A stretch of 64,000 nt of DNA from Nocardioides sp. Root240 (GCF_001428825.1 NZ_LMIT01000010.1:381906-445905), one strand, 5' to 3'; counted from the first letter of the stretch, positions 53,230-61,342 are shown. Numbers and translations: made by a program. The notes: a model not told the origin generated them from the letters alone.

Positions 53230-54471
53230 ATGACCACCATCACGCAGAAGCCCAGCAACCCGATCGCCCACCTCTCCCCCGAGCAGATCGAGGCACTCGG
53301 CGCCGAGCTCGACGCCATCCGCCAGGAGGTCCTCGACTCGCGCGGCGAGCGCGACGCGGCGTACATCCGCAAGGTCGTCGACGTGCAGCGCAAGCTGGAG
53401 CTCGGCAGCCGCGCCGTGCTGCTCGCCAGCATCTTCCCGCCGGCGTGGGTCGTCGGCACCGTCGGCCTGAGCGTCGCGAAGATCCTCGAGAACATGGAGA
53501 TCGGCCACAACGTCATGCACGGCCAGTGGGACTGGATGCGTGACCCGAAGATCCACTCGACCACGTGGGAGTGGGACAACGCGACGCCGTCGGACGCCTG
53601 GAAGCACTCGCACAACCAGGTCCACCACGCGCACACCAACATCGTCGGCAAGGACAACGACCTCGGCTACGGCATCATGCGCGTCGACGAGGAGCAGCGC
53701 TGGCACCCGTTCTTCCTCGCGCAGCCGATGTGGAACTTCATCAACGCCTGCTTCTTCGAGTACGGCATCGCCGCCTACGACCTCGAGCTGGGTCGCAACC
53801 TGCGGGTCCCCAAGGAGAAGCGCAGCGAGGCGTTCAAGGCCAACCTCAAGGGCACGCTGACCAAGATCCGCAAGCAGGCCACCAAGGACTACGTCGTCAA
53901 CCCGGCCCTCGCGATCCCGACCGGCTCGTTCCTCCCGGCCCTGGCGGCCAACTTCACCGCCAACCTGGTGCGCAACATCTGGTCGCACTCGGTCATCATG
54001 TGCGGCCACTTCCCGGAGGGCGTCGAGACCTTCGAGCTCAAGGCGATCCCCGCCAACGAGACCCGTGGCGAGTGGTACCTGCGCCAGATGCTCGGCTCGG
54101 CCAACTTCTCCGGCTCGACCGCCATGCACATCATGAGCGGCAACCTGTCGCACCAGATCGAGCACCACCTCTTCCCCGACCTGCCCAGCAACCGGTACGC
54201 CGAGGTGGCCCCCAAGGTGCGGGCCGTGTTCGAGAAGTACGAGCTCACCTACCTCACCCGGCCGTTCGTGCCGCAGGTCGCCAGTGCCTGGCACAAGGTC
54301 GTCCGCCTGTCCTTCCCCAACGGCTGGCTCGCCACGACCAACGCCAAGAACCTGCCCAGCCAGCTCAAGCTGCTCTACGCCATGACGACCGCCGACAAGC
54401 GCAAGCGCCGCGTCATGCAGCGCCTGCTCGACAGCGCGGCGCGCAAGCAGGAGCTCGCCCAGGCCGCCTGA
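53230..54471 (+). CDS. membrane fatty-acyl desaturase (DesA3-like)
   Basis: 413 residues. Three histidine boxes bind the di-iron centre: HNVMHGQWDW, HSHNQVHHAHTN and HQIEHHLFPDLPSN. Hydrophobic segments around 60-90 and 220-250 fit the acyl-CoA desaturase fold. It introduces a cis double bond (probably delta-9) in acyl-CoA for membrane and storage lipid. It is 26 bp after its reductase, so the pair forms one operon. The strong 54-nt palindrome directly downstream may end the transcript. Confidence 0.93.
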   Translation: MTTITQKPSNPIAHLSPEQIEALGAELDAIRQEVLDSRGERDAAYIRKVVDVQRKLELGSRAVLLASIFPPAWVVGTVGLSVAKILENMEIGHNVMHGQWDWMRDPKIHSTTWEWDNATPSDAWKHSHNQVHHAHTNIVGKDNDLGYGIMRVDEEQRWHPFFLAQPMWNFINACFFEYGIAAYDLELGRNLRVPKEKRSEAFKANLKGTLTKIRKQATKDYVVNPALAIPTGSFLPALAANFTANLVRNIWSHSVIMCGHFPEGVETFELKAIPANETRGEWYLRQMLGSANFSGSTAMHIMSGNLSHQIEHHLFPDLPSNRYAEVAPKVRAVFEKYELTYLTRPFVPQVASAWHKVVRLSFPNGWLATTNAKNLPSQLKLLYAMTTADKRKRRVMQRLLDSAARKQELAQAA

Positions 54472-54485
54472 GCGGACTCCGCCCG

Positions 54486-54539
54486 ACCTAACGTCATAGG
54501 CACCGTGGGCTCCAGCCCACGGAACCTATGACGTTAGGT
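54486..54539. repeat. 54-nt nested palindrome after the desaturase gene
   Basis: Outer arms ACCTAACGTCATAGG (54486-54500) and CCTATGACGTTAGGT (54525-54539) are perfect 15-mers. Inner arms CCGTGGGCT and AGCCCACGG (54503-54511, 54514-54522) are perfect 9-mers with a 2-nt loop. One long hairpin results, broken only by CA/AA. It could end desaturase transcription, but an operator is also possible because the enoyl-CoA hydratase promoter starts next to it. Confidence 0.8.
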
Positions 54540-54540
54540 G

Positions 54541-54556
54541 GTTACTGACGGGTAGC
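54541..54556 (+). promoter_or_regulatory. quasi-palindromic motif shared with the FadE promoter, copy 1
   Basis: GTTACTGACGGGTAGC, overlapping the TAGCAT -10 box of the enoyl-CoA hydratase gene. It matches GTTACTGGCGAGTAGC at 63314-63329 (minus strand) at 14 of 16 positions. Suggested operator for a fatty-acid-oxidation regulator. Confidence 0.55.
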
Positions 54557-54558
54557 AT
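54553..54558 (+). promoter_or_regulatory. putative -10 box of leaderless enoyl-CoA hydratase gene
   Basis: TAGCAT, 6 nt, ATG at 54565. Confidence 0.5.
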
Positions 54559-54564
54559 GGGCCC

Positions 54565-55359
54565 ATGAGCACCGTGAGCTGCACGATCACCGACGGCATC
54601 GCCCACGTCCGGCTGGACCGTCCGGACAAGCTCAACGCGCTGACCCTCGAGACCCTCGAGGACCTCGTCAGCACGGCCCAGCGCCTGCGCCGCGACAAGA
54701 CGCTGCGCGCGGTGATCGTCAGCGGCGAAGGCGACGCGTTCTGCGCGGGCCTCGACTTCGCCTCCGTGATGCGCAACCCCGCCGGCATCGCGAAGGCGTT
54801 CCTCCCGCGCCCCCTGCGCGGCACCAACACCTTCCAGGAGGCCCCGTGGGCCTTCCGCCGGATCCCGGTCCCGGTCATCGCCGCGGTCCACGGCCACTGC
54901 CTCGGCGGCGGCCTCCAGATCGCGCTGGCCGCCGACTTCCGCATCGCCACCCCCGACTCCCGCTGGTCGGTGCTCGAGGGCAAGTGGGGCCTGATCCCCG
55001 ACATGTCCGGCATCCAGGCCCTCAAGGAGCTCGTCGGCATCGACCAGGCCAAGCTGCTCACGATGACCGCCGAGGTCTTCGACGGCAGCCGCGCGTTGGA
55101 GCTGGGCCTCGTCACCCGGCTCGACAACGACCCGCTCGCGGGAGCGCTGCGCCTCGCGAACGAGCTCTCGCAGAAGTCGCCCGACGCCGTCGCGGCCGCC
55201 AAGCGGCTGTTCAACGACACGTGGGCGTCCTCGCCCCGTCGTACCTTCGCCCGGGAGCGGGTCGAGCAGGCCTACCTGCTGGCCGCCCGGAACACGAAGG
55301 CCGCCCGCGAGGCGGCGTTCAAGAAGGCCGAGGCGGTCTACGGCCCCCGCGGTCGCTGA
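54565..55359 (+). CDS. enoyl-CoA hydratase/isomerase (crotonase) family protein
   Basis: 264 residues. Crotonase fold with the oxyanion-hole segments AFCAGLDF near residue 61 and HGHCLGGGLQIALAADFRIAT near 110. The position of the second catalytic Glu is occupied by the WGLIPDMSG segment (Asp/Met), which points to an isomerase or a hydratase variant rather than a standard ECH. The N terminus (ITDGIAHVRLDRPDKLNAL) is standard. It acts in beta-oxidation of acyl-CoAs. A shared motif with the FadE promoter supports co-regulation. Confidence 0.88.
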   Translation: MSTVSCTITDGIAHVRLDRPDKLNALTLETLEDLVSTAQRLRRDKTLRAVIVSGEGDAFCAGLDFASVMRNPAGIAKAFLPRPLRGTNTFQEAPWAFRRIPVPVIAAVHGHCLGGGLQIALAADFRIATPDSRWSVLEGKWGLIPDMSGIQALKELVGIDQAKLLTMTAEVFDGSRALELGLVTRLDNDPLAGALRLANELSQKSPDAVAAAKRLFNDTWASSPRRTFARERVEQAYLLAARNTKAAREAAFKKAEAVYGPRGR

Positions 55360-55463
55360 CCGATCGGCCCCACCCGCAGGAAAAACCTCCACATCTGTCG
55401 TATCTGGCCGATGTCGTTCGTGGTCCTAGTGAGAGCACCCAGCGACACGAAGGAGACAGGGCG

Positions 55464-55613
55464 ATGTGGACCAACACCAGCCACCAGCAGCACCTCAGCC
55501 ACGACCTGCCGTGCCCGGTCTGCGGGCACGCCGCGCACACCTACCTCGCGTGCAGCGACACGTGCGCCTGCTCGCCGACCGTGATGCCGGGCTCGGTGCA
55601 GGCAGCCGCCTGA
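55464..55613 (+). CDS. 49-residue Cys/His-rich small protein
   Basis: ATG at 55464 with AAGGAG nine bases upstream. The product contains LPCPVCGHAAHTYLACSDTC and ends CACSPTVMPGSVQAAA: five cysteines and several histidines in a CxxC-x10-C-x3-C-x-C pattern that could bind zinc or an iron-sulfur cluster. It is too short for a domain call. It lies between enoyl-CoA hydratase and a convergent membrane protein gene. The good ribosome-binding site makes it a likely real gene. Confidence 0.68.
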   Translation: MWTNTSHQQHLSHDLPCPVCGHAAHTYLACSDTCACSPTVMPGSVQAAA

Positions 55614-55617
55614 CGAC

Positions 55618-57363
55618 CTAGCCGCGCCGGGCCACCGCACGGTGGAGGAGGGCGTGGACGGCGGCCCAGGCCGCGAACCCGTCGAGCACCCACAGGGCGG
55701 GCAGGGCGACGGCGTCGAGGCCGGCGCGCCAGCCGCGGCGCCGCACGAGCACGCTCGCGGCCACGACCGTCGCGATCGCCACCACGAGCGCCACCTCGCC
55801 CAGGGCGACCCGGGCAGCCCGCTCGGCGAGCGATCCGTCCAGCACGGTGCTGCGCAGGGCGGCGACGAGGCCACCACCGAGCACGACCGGGTACGACAGG
55901 ACGAGCGCGACCGAGCCGGTCCCGGCCACGATCTCGCGCAAGGCCGGCCACGAAGGGCTCCCCCTCCGCAGGGTCGCGACCGTCTCTGCCAGCTCGCGTT
56001 CCAGTACGTCGGCGCGGTGGGCCATCCAGTGGCGGTCCCGTGCCTGGGCGGCCCGGGTCGACCACGAGTCCAGGGTCTCGACCCGCAGCGGCGGCTCGCC
56101 GGCCGCGGACCGCCCGCGGCGGTCGAGCAGCAGGCCGAAGCCGCCGTACCGGCGGAGCAGGCGCATGTTGAAGTGCACGGACGTGACGTCGGAGGAGCGC
56201 AGCGGACCGCCGGCGCCGGCGACGTGGAGGACGACGTCCGCTCCGGGCCCACCGGGCGAGACGGTCCGCTCCACGCGCAGCCCGACGAGCGGGGACGGGG
56301 CGAGGCGGCCCTCGAGCCGCGCGGCCAGGTCCGCCTCGAAGACCGCGACGGCGCGGCGCAACTGGTCCGGCGCGGGGCGCTCGTCCTGGTCGTAGGCGAC
56401 GACGTAGCGGCCGCGGGCGAGAGCGAGGGCGTGGTCGCAGGCCCGCACCACGTCGAGGAAGTCCGCGTCGGGCACCCGCGCCACCCGCACCCAGCCGCGG
56501 GGGTTCGTGCCACGCAGCGCGCCGACCGTCGCGGTGTCGCCGCGCGCGACGACCAGGATCGCGTCGGTCCGCTCACGGGGGTAGTCGACCGCACGGAAGT
56601 TGTCGAACAGCTCCTCGAGCCCGGCCGCGCCGCCACCGACCCGCACGATCACCGTGTACAGCGGCAGGTCGCGGTCCGCCTCCTCGTCGCCGGGCGAGCC
56701 CTCGGGCAGCCGGTGGGCCGTGCGGGCGTCCTCGGCCAGCAGCGTGTAGCCGGTCGCCGCCTGGATCACCCCGCCGACGAGGAAGACCACCGACGCCACG
56801 AGCAGCACCACACCGAGCGCCCCGAGCGGGAGGACCAGGGCCCCGACCGCGGCGAGGAGGGCCCCTGCGACGGCCAGGCACCAGTGGACGGGCCGCACCG
56901 GCCCCGGGACGGAGCCTGACGCCCTGTCCCCGATCCGGTTCAGCCGTACGTCGAGCGCGACCCGGTCGAGGTCGTGCTGCGTGCACGCGACGAACCCGAC
57001 CTCGCGGTCCGGGAACACCTCCAGCACCTCGACCACGAGGTCCTCCGTCGGCGGTACGGCCGACGCGACGACCACGCGTCCGTCGTCGGTCAGCTCGCAG
57101 GCCAGCCAGCCCAGCTCGACGGCCCGCTCGACGTCGATCTCGGCGAGCAGCGCCGGGTGCGGTGGCGCGGCGACGAGGTCGCGCCGTCCGTGCCGCCACG
57201 CGCGGGCCAGGGCGGCGTGGAAGTCCTCGGCGCTGATCAGCCCGGCGTCGATCAGGTGCTGGCCGACCTGGCCGCCGCGCTGGCGCTGTCGCTCGACCGC
57301 CCAGTCCACCTGGTCACGGTCCACAAGTCCTTCGTCGACAAGCCGGTCGGCAATCGGTTCCAC
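55618..57363 (-). CDS. MshEN-glycosyltransferase-like membrane protein A
   Basis: About 581 residues from a GTG at 57363; a GTG at 57378 and a TTG at 57423 are alternatives. An MshEN-type N domain (ADRLVDEGLVDRDQVDWAVERQ, GQVGQHLIDAGLISAEDFHAALARAW; c-di-GMP-binding in some homologues) precedes two transmembrane helices (about 165-210). A GT2-like domain follows (TVIVRVGGGAAGLEELFDNF, RGRYVVAYDQDERPAPDQLRRAVAVFEADL, SVHFNMRLLRRYGGFG), then C-terminal helices. It resembles NfrB-like proteins, but the usual DAED metal motif reads DQDE and no QxxRW is clear, so catalysis is doubtful. Confidence 0.7.
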   Translation of the reverse strand: MEPIADRLVDEGLVDRDQVDWAVERQRQRGGQVGQHLIDAGLISAEDFHAALARAWRHGRRDLVAAPPHPALLAEIDVERAVELGWLACELTDDGRVVVASAVPPTEDLVVEVLEVFPDREVGFVACTQHDLDRVALDVRLNRIGDRASGSVPGPVRPVHWCLAVAGALLAAVGALVLPLGALGVVLLVASVVFLVGGVIQAATGYTLLAEDARTAHRLPEGSPGDEEADRDLPLYTVIVRVGGGAAGLEELFDNFRAVDYPRERTDAILVVARGDTATVGALRGTNPRGWVRVARVPDADFLDVVRACDHALALARGRYVVAYDQDERPAPDQLRRAVAVFEADLAARLEGRLAPSPLVGLRVERTVSPGGPGADVVLHVAGAGGPLRSSDVTSVHFNMRLLRRYGGFGLLLDRRGRSAAGEPPLRVETLDSWSTRAAQARDRHWMAHRADVLERELAETVATLRRGSPSWPALREIVAGTGSVALVLSYPVVLGGGLVAALRSTVLDGSLAERAARVALGEVALVVAIATVVAASVLVRRRGWRAGLDAVALPALWVLDGFAAWAAVHALLHRAVARRG

Positions 57364-57463
57364 GCATGACCCCGTCACCGACGATACGGCGTCGCGGTCC
57401 TGATTCCCTCGCTCGGCGAGCAACCTTTACCTTCCGCTCAGGCGACGTGAAACGCTGCGCACC

Positions 57464-57763
57464 GTGGTGATCGAACGCGGCGACGTCCTGCTCGCCCTCG
57501 CGACGGCGTCCGTCGTCCTCAGTCTCGTGGCGCTGTTCCTCTACCGCGCCGACAAGCGCGCCGCGCAGCGCGGCACCTGGCGCACGCGCGAGTCGACCCT
57601 GCACCTGGTCGCCCTGCTCGGCGGTTGGCCGGGCGCGCTCGTGGGGCGCCGGCTGTTCCGCCACAAGACCCGCAAGCAGCCGTTCGTGACCATCCTCTGG
57701 CTGACCGTCGTCGCCCACTGCGCCGGCGCGGTCAGCCTGCTCGTCGCGGCGAGGCCGTCCTGA
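57464..57763 (+). CDS. DUF1294 membrane protein
   Basis: 99 residues. An N-terminal helix (VLLALATASVVLSLVALFLY), then DKRAAQRGTWRTRESTLHLVALLGGWPGALVGRRLFRHKTRKQPF, the DUF1294 signature, then a C-terminal helix. Small inner-membrane protein of unknown function. It is divergent from the 57363 gene, and its last 32 bp overlap the second glycosyltransferase-like gene. Confidence 0.85.
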   Translation: MVIERGDVLLALATASVVLSLVALFLYRADKRAAQRGTWRTRESTLHLVALLGGWPGALVGRRLFRHKTRKQPFVTILWLTVVAHCAGAVSLLVAARPS

Positions 57764-59303
57764 CAACGAGCGCCGCGACCGCGACCCAGGCCGCGACGGC
57801 GTGGAGCAGCCAGTGTGCCGGCAGGGCGAGGGCGTAGAGCGCCGCCACCCGCCCCCGGCGCCGCGCGACCGCGACCGCGGCCACCACGACCGCGCCGCCG
57901 AGCACGATCGCCGCCTCGCCCATCCCGAGCCACGCGATCTGCTGCGCGAGGGCACCGTCGGCGCCGGTGCCGCGCACAGCGGCGACCAGTGCGCCCACGA
58001 CGGCGACGGGGTAGGCCAGGAAGGTGAGCGGGATCAGCACCTCCCGTACGACGACGGGGTGGCCCGTCGCGCGCGCCCTCCGGACCGCCCGCACCCACGC
58101 CTCGGCCCGGTCGTGCGTCCACCGGATCGGGCCGGGATCCGCGGCACGCACCGAGATCGAGTCGAAGGGTTCGATCCGCACCCCGGCGGGCAGGTCGCTG
58201 CTCGCCAGCGCGAAGCCCCCGTGGCGACGCAGCAGCCGCATGTTGAAGTGCGTGGAGGTGGGCACCCGCTCCTCGGTGAGCCCGCCGAGGTCGAGCGCCT
58301 CGTCGACCGCCGTCATCCGCGCGAAGCCGGACCTCCCGGCGGCATCGGCGCGGCGGGCGGCGCGCAGGCCGACGAGCGGCACCGCCCCCGGTCCGGCCGA
58401 GAGGCCCGCGTCCAGGTCCGCCTCGAACGCCGCGACCGCGCGCCGGAGCTGGTCGGCGGCCGGTCGCTCGTCGGCCGCGAAGGCGACGACGTAGCGGCCC
58501 CGCGCCAGCGCGAGGCCGTGGTCGAGCGAGGCCACCGGGTCGTCGTACCGCTCGGCGGGGACGGGGACGACCCGCACCCACTCCGGCGGAGCCGCCCGTC
58601 GTACGCCGGCCGCGGTCGTGGCATCGTCGGCAGGCACCAGCAGCAGCGCGTCCAGCCGGTCGGGCGGGTAGTCGAGGCGGCCGAGGTCGGCGAGGGCGTC
58701 GCGTACCGATGCCTCGTCGGCGGCCGGCAGCAGCACGGTGTAGGCCGGCAGCAGCGTGTCGTCGCCGTCGCCCTCACCCGCCGCGACGACCGGCGTCAGT
58801 CCTGAGTAGCTCCCCACCGACTGCGACGCAGCGCCCAGGAGGAACACCAGCGCGAAGCAGAGGACGACGACCGCCAGCACCTCGAGCGGTACGAAGAAGG
58901 CCGCCACCAGTGCTGCCGCGCCCAGCACGGCGACGAGCGCGTAGTGCAGCGGCCGGACCAGGTCGGCGGGGGGCGGTTGCGCCGCGCCACGGGGCTGCCG
59001 CAGCCGCAGCGCCGCCAGCGCGACCGCGTCCAGGTCGCGGCGGGTGCACGCGACGAACTCGATCCTGCGCCCGGGGAAGCGCTCCTCCACCTCGGCGAGC
59101 AGCTCCTCCACGGCCGGCACGGACGTCGCGACGACGAGCCTCCCGTCGACCGTCAGCTCGCAGGCGACCCAGCCGAGCTCGACCACCAGCTCCGGGTCGA
59201 CCTCGGCGAGCAGGTAGTCCTCCGGGGGACTCGCCACGAGGTCGCGTGCCGGCAGCTGCAGGTGCTCGGCAGCCGCGTCCAGCCGGCTGCCGTCGGGGTC
59301 CAC
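57732..59303 (-). CDS. MshEN-glycosyltransferase-like membrane protein B
   Basis: 523 residues, paralogue of the 55618-57363 product but without the first 60 residues of the MshEN domain. Shared blocks: DLVASPPEDYLLAEVDPELVVELGWVACEL, two helices, then TVLLPAADEASVRDALADL, RGRYVVAFAADERPAADQLRRAVAAFEADL and STHFNMRLLRRHGGFALAS, and C-terminal helices. The metal-binding Asp position is Ala here (AADE), so it is probably a pseudo-glycosyltransferase. Leaderless GTG: TAGTCT seven bases upstream. Confidence 0.7.
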   Translation of the reverse strand: MDPDGSRLDAAAEHLQLPARDLVASPPEDYLLAEVDPELVVELGWVACELTVDGRLVVATSVPAVEELLAEVEERFPGRRIEFVACTRRDLDAVALAALRLRQPRGAAQPPPADLVRPLHYALVAVLGAAALVAAFFVPLEVLAVVVLCFALVFLLGAASQSVGSYSGLTPVVAAGEGDGDDTLLPAYTVLLPAADEASVRDALADLGRLDYPPDRLDALLLVPADDATTAAGVRRAAPPEWVRVVPVPAERYDDPVASLDHGLALARGRYVVAFAADERPAADQLRRAVAAFEADLDAGLSAGPGAVPLVGLRAARRADAAGRSGFARMTAVDEALDLGGLTEERVPTSTHFNMRLLRRHGGFALASSDLPAGVRIEPFDSISVRAADPGPIRWTHDRAEAWVRAVRRARATGHPVVVREVLIPLTFLAYPVAVVGALVAAVRGTGADGALAQQIAWLGMGEAAIVLGGAVVVAAVAVARRRGRVAALYALALPAHWLLHAVAAWVAVAALVVRTASPRRAG

Positions 59304-59310
59304 GCGGGTG

Positions 59311-59316
59311 AGACTA
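59311..59316 (-). promoter_or_regulatory. putative -10 box of leaderless gene at 59303
   Basis: TAGTCT, 7 nt, GTG at 59303. Confidence 0.45.
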
Positions 59317-59393
59317 GGCGGGCCGCTGCGCGATCGTCCTCGGATCGCCCGAACCTTTGCCTGAACCGGTGACGGTCAGCCTGCGTTCAACGC

Positions 59394-60317
59394 TCAGGGG
59401 TACTGCAGGTCGACGGTCTCCTCGCTGATCTCCCACAGCTTCCGGGCCGCTTCCTCGTTGCGGGCCAGCCTGCTCCGGCCGACGATCCGCGGCGGTCCGA
59501 TCATCTGCCGGGGGCCGCTCGGTCCGACGAAGGTGTTGCCGGGCAGGTCCGCGGTCGCCGCCATCAGCGACGGCCAGGCACCGGCCGCCGCGGACTGCGA
59601 CACCGCCTTGATGCCGGCGTCGAGGATCGTGGCGATGCCACCGGACGAGCGTCCGTACTGGCCGTTCGCCGCGAGGTGGGTGCCGGCGAAGCCGGGGTGC
59701 GCGGCGAGCGCCCGCACCGGGAGGTCGGCCTCGGTGAGTCGCCGGTCGAGCTCGGCGGTGGCGTAGAGGTTGGCGAGCTTGGTCTGTCCGTAGACCTTCC
59801 ACCGGTGGTAGCGCCCCGACTGCTCGCGCGGGTTCCCGAGCGGCGCCTTCCCCGCGAAGGTGTGGAACAGCGACGCCACGTTGACCACGCGCCCGTCGCC
59901 GCTCTGCACGAGCTGCGGCAGCAGCAGGCCGGTGAGCAGGAAGGGGCCGAAGTGGTTGGTCGCCATCTGGATCTCGAGCCCGTCGGCCGTGCGCGAGTAC
60001 GGCGTGCCCATCACCCCGGCGTTGTTGACCAGGACGTCGATCGAACCGATCTGCTCGGCCGCGGCAGCCGCGGCGCGCACCGACGCGAGGCTCGCGAGGT
60101 CGAGGTGCAGGGCCTCGAGGGTGGCCTCCGGCACCTCCTTGCGGATCGCGACGACGGTCTCCTCGACCTTCGCCGGGTTGCGCCCGGCGAGCACCACGCG
60201 GGCGCCCCGGCGGGCCAGCTCCAGCGCGGTGTGGTGCCCGAGGCCCCCGAGCGTCGGGCCGGTGACGATGACTGTGCGGCCCGTCTGGTCCGGCAGGTCG
60301 GCGACATTCCACTTCAT
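59394..60317 (-). CDS. SDR-family oxidoreductase (retinol dehydrogenase-like)
   Basis: 307 residues from the ATG at 60317, GAGGA six bases upstream. NAD(P) motif TVIVTGPTLGGLGHHTALELARRGARVVLAGR, LVNNAGVMGTPYSRTADGLEIQMATNHFGPFLL, catalytic Ser in NVASLFHTF, and Tyr/Lys in VYGQTKLAN. The long C terminus is like that of WW-domain oxidoreductase/retinol dehydrogenase relatives. Substrate unknown. It starts 8 bp after the MDMPI-type gene stop, so the two are one operon. Confidence 0.9.
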   Translation of the reverse strand: MKWNVADLPDQTGRTVIVTGPTLGGLGHHTALELARRGARVVLAGRNPAKVEETVVAIRKEVPEATLEALHLDLASLASVRAAAAAAEQIGSIDVLVNNAGVMGTPYSRTADGLEIQMATNHFGPFLLTGLLLPQLVQSGDGRVVNVASLFHTFAGKAPLGNPREQSGRYHRWKVYGQTKLANLYATAELDRRLTEADLPVRALAAHPGFAGTHLAANGQYGRSSGGIATILDAGIKAVSQSAAAGAWPSLMAATADLPGNTFVGPSGPRQMIGPPRIVGRSRLARNEEAARKLWEISEETVDLQYP

Positions 60318-60325
60318 GGTCGTCC

Positions 60326-61162
60326 TCAGGGGGTGGTGGCGAGCCGGTCGGCGATGCGCTGACCGAGGTCCTGGTCGCCGGAGATCCGCACCGCCCCCGG
60401 TACGGCGGGCCGGCGGCCGCCCGCGAGGACGATGAACGTCTCCCGGTCCATCGTCAGGCGTACGTCGGGGTCGGCCGGTGCGACGTCGAGGCGCCGGCCG
60501 CGGCCGTCCTCGCCGATCCCGACCGCGAAGGGGTCGCTGCCCGCGACCTCGAGCACCGCCGTCGTTCCGGCGGGAGGGGAGACGCGCTTGCCGACGACGA
60601 AGCCGAACGCCTCGACGAGGTAGTCGGCGGTGTGCTGGGCGCCGGCGGAGTCCATGCCGCCCGGGCGGCCGACAGCGCGGCGTACGTCCTGCTCGTGCAT
60701 CCACACGTCGAGCGGCCGGTTGCGCAGCAGGGTCCGGGTGTTCCACCCGATCAGGCCGAAGATCCCGTGCGCCGTCGCGCCGGGGTCCGTCGGCGGCGCG
60801 GCCTGCAGTGCGGCGTACCGCTCGGCGGTGCGGGTCCGGAGCTCGTCGACGATCGACGCCGGCTCGCGGTCGCGCCGCGTCACCACGCCGATCTCGGTGA
60901 ACTGGCTCATCGGGCTGGTTGCGTGCGGAGCGTCGCCGATGTCGGCCTGCTCGTCGGGGCCGCCGGCCAGCAGCGACTCGAGGTGCGCGGTGTGGGAGGC
61001 GACCGCCTTCACGTCCCAGCCGGCCAGGTCGGTGGGCCGCGCCCAGTCGTCCGGCCCCAGCTCCTCCAGCAGCGCGACGAAGTCCTGCACGGAGCTCCAC
61101 CACGCGTCGACGTACCGGCCCAGCAGCTCGCCATCGCTCACGTCGCCGATGCTAGTGGTCAT
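60326..61162 (-). CDS. maleylpyruvate isomerase-family mycothiol-dependent enzyme
   Basis: 278 residues from the ATG at 61162. The MDMPI N-terminal DinB-like four-helix bundle has LGRYVDAWWSSVQDFVALLEELGPDDWARPTDLAGWDVKAVASHTAHLESLLAG, with the HxxH-type metal ligands in SHTAHLE and the later WMHEQDVRRAVGRP. The C-terminal domain is SCP2-like (DPFAVGIGEDGRGRRLDVAPADPDVRLTMDRETFIVLAGGR). It uses mycothiol in isomerisation or transfer reactions, or is a related thiol-transferase. The start codon lies inside the left arm of a 163-bp inverted repeat. Confidence 0.82.
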   Translation of the reverse strand: MTTSIGDVSDGELLGRYVDAWWSSVQDFVALLEELGPDDWARPTDLAGWDVKAVASHTAHLESLLAGGPDEQADIGDAPHATSPMSQFTEIGVVTRRDREPASIVDELRTRTAERYAALQAAPPTDPGATAHGIFGLIGWNTRTLLRNRPLDVWMHEQDVRRAVGRPGGMDSAGAQHTADYLVEAFGFVVGKRVSPPAGTTAVLEVAGSDPFAVGIGEDGRGRRLDVAPADPDVRLTMDRETFIVLAGGRRPAVPGAVRISGDQDLGQRIADRLATTP

Positions 61163-61316
61163 CCCCGGAAGTTGTACGGGGATGGCCTGTGTTCCGGGTG
61201 CGTGCATCGCAAGGCTCCGGCGCGCAGCCATACCTGTCGTCCAGCAAGCGTCGGCAACGCCGCGAGGTGCGCACCCGGGGCACAGGACACCCGTGGAGCT
61301 TCCGGGGATGACCACT
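61154..61316. repeat. 163-bp element with about 50-bp imperfect terminal inverted repeats
   Basis: The first 18 bp of each end are identical in inverted orientation (AGTGGTCATCCCCGGAAG). Similarity continues for about 50 bp with a few mismatches (GTACGGGGATGGCCTGTG versus CCACGGGTGTCCTGTG). The left end contains the start codon of the 60326-61162 gene, so the same ATGACCACT is present at both ends on opposite strands. MITE-like or a regulatory hairpin; no target-site duplication is obvious. Confidence 0.65.
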
Positions 61317-61342
61317 TGTCACGGACAACCCCGGGAGATGCC

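Noticed and set aside
61154..61316. Insertion sequence
   Set aside because: Too short, no transposase frame, no clear target duplication; described as an inverted-repeat element instead.
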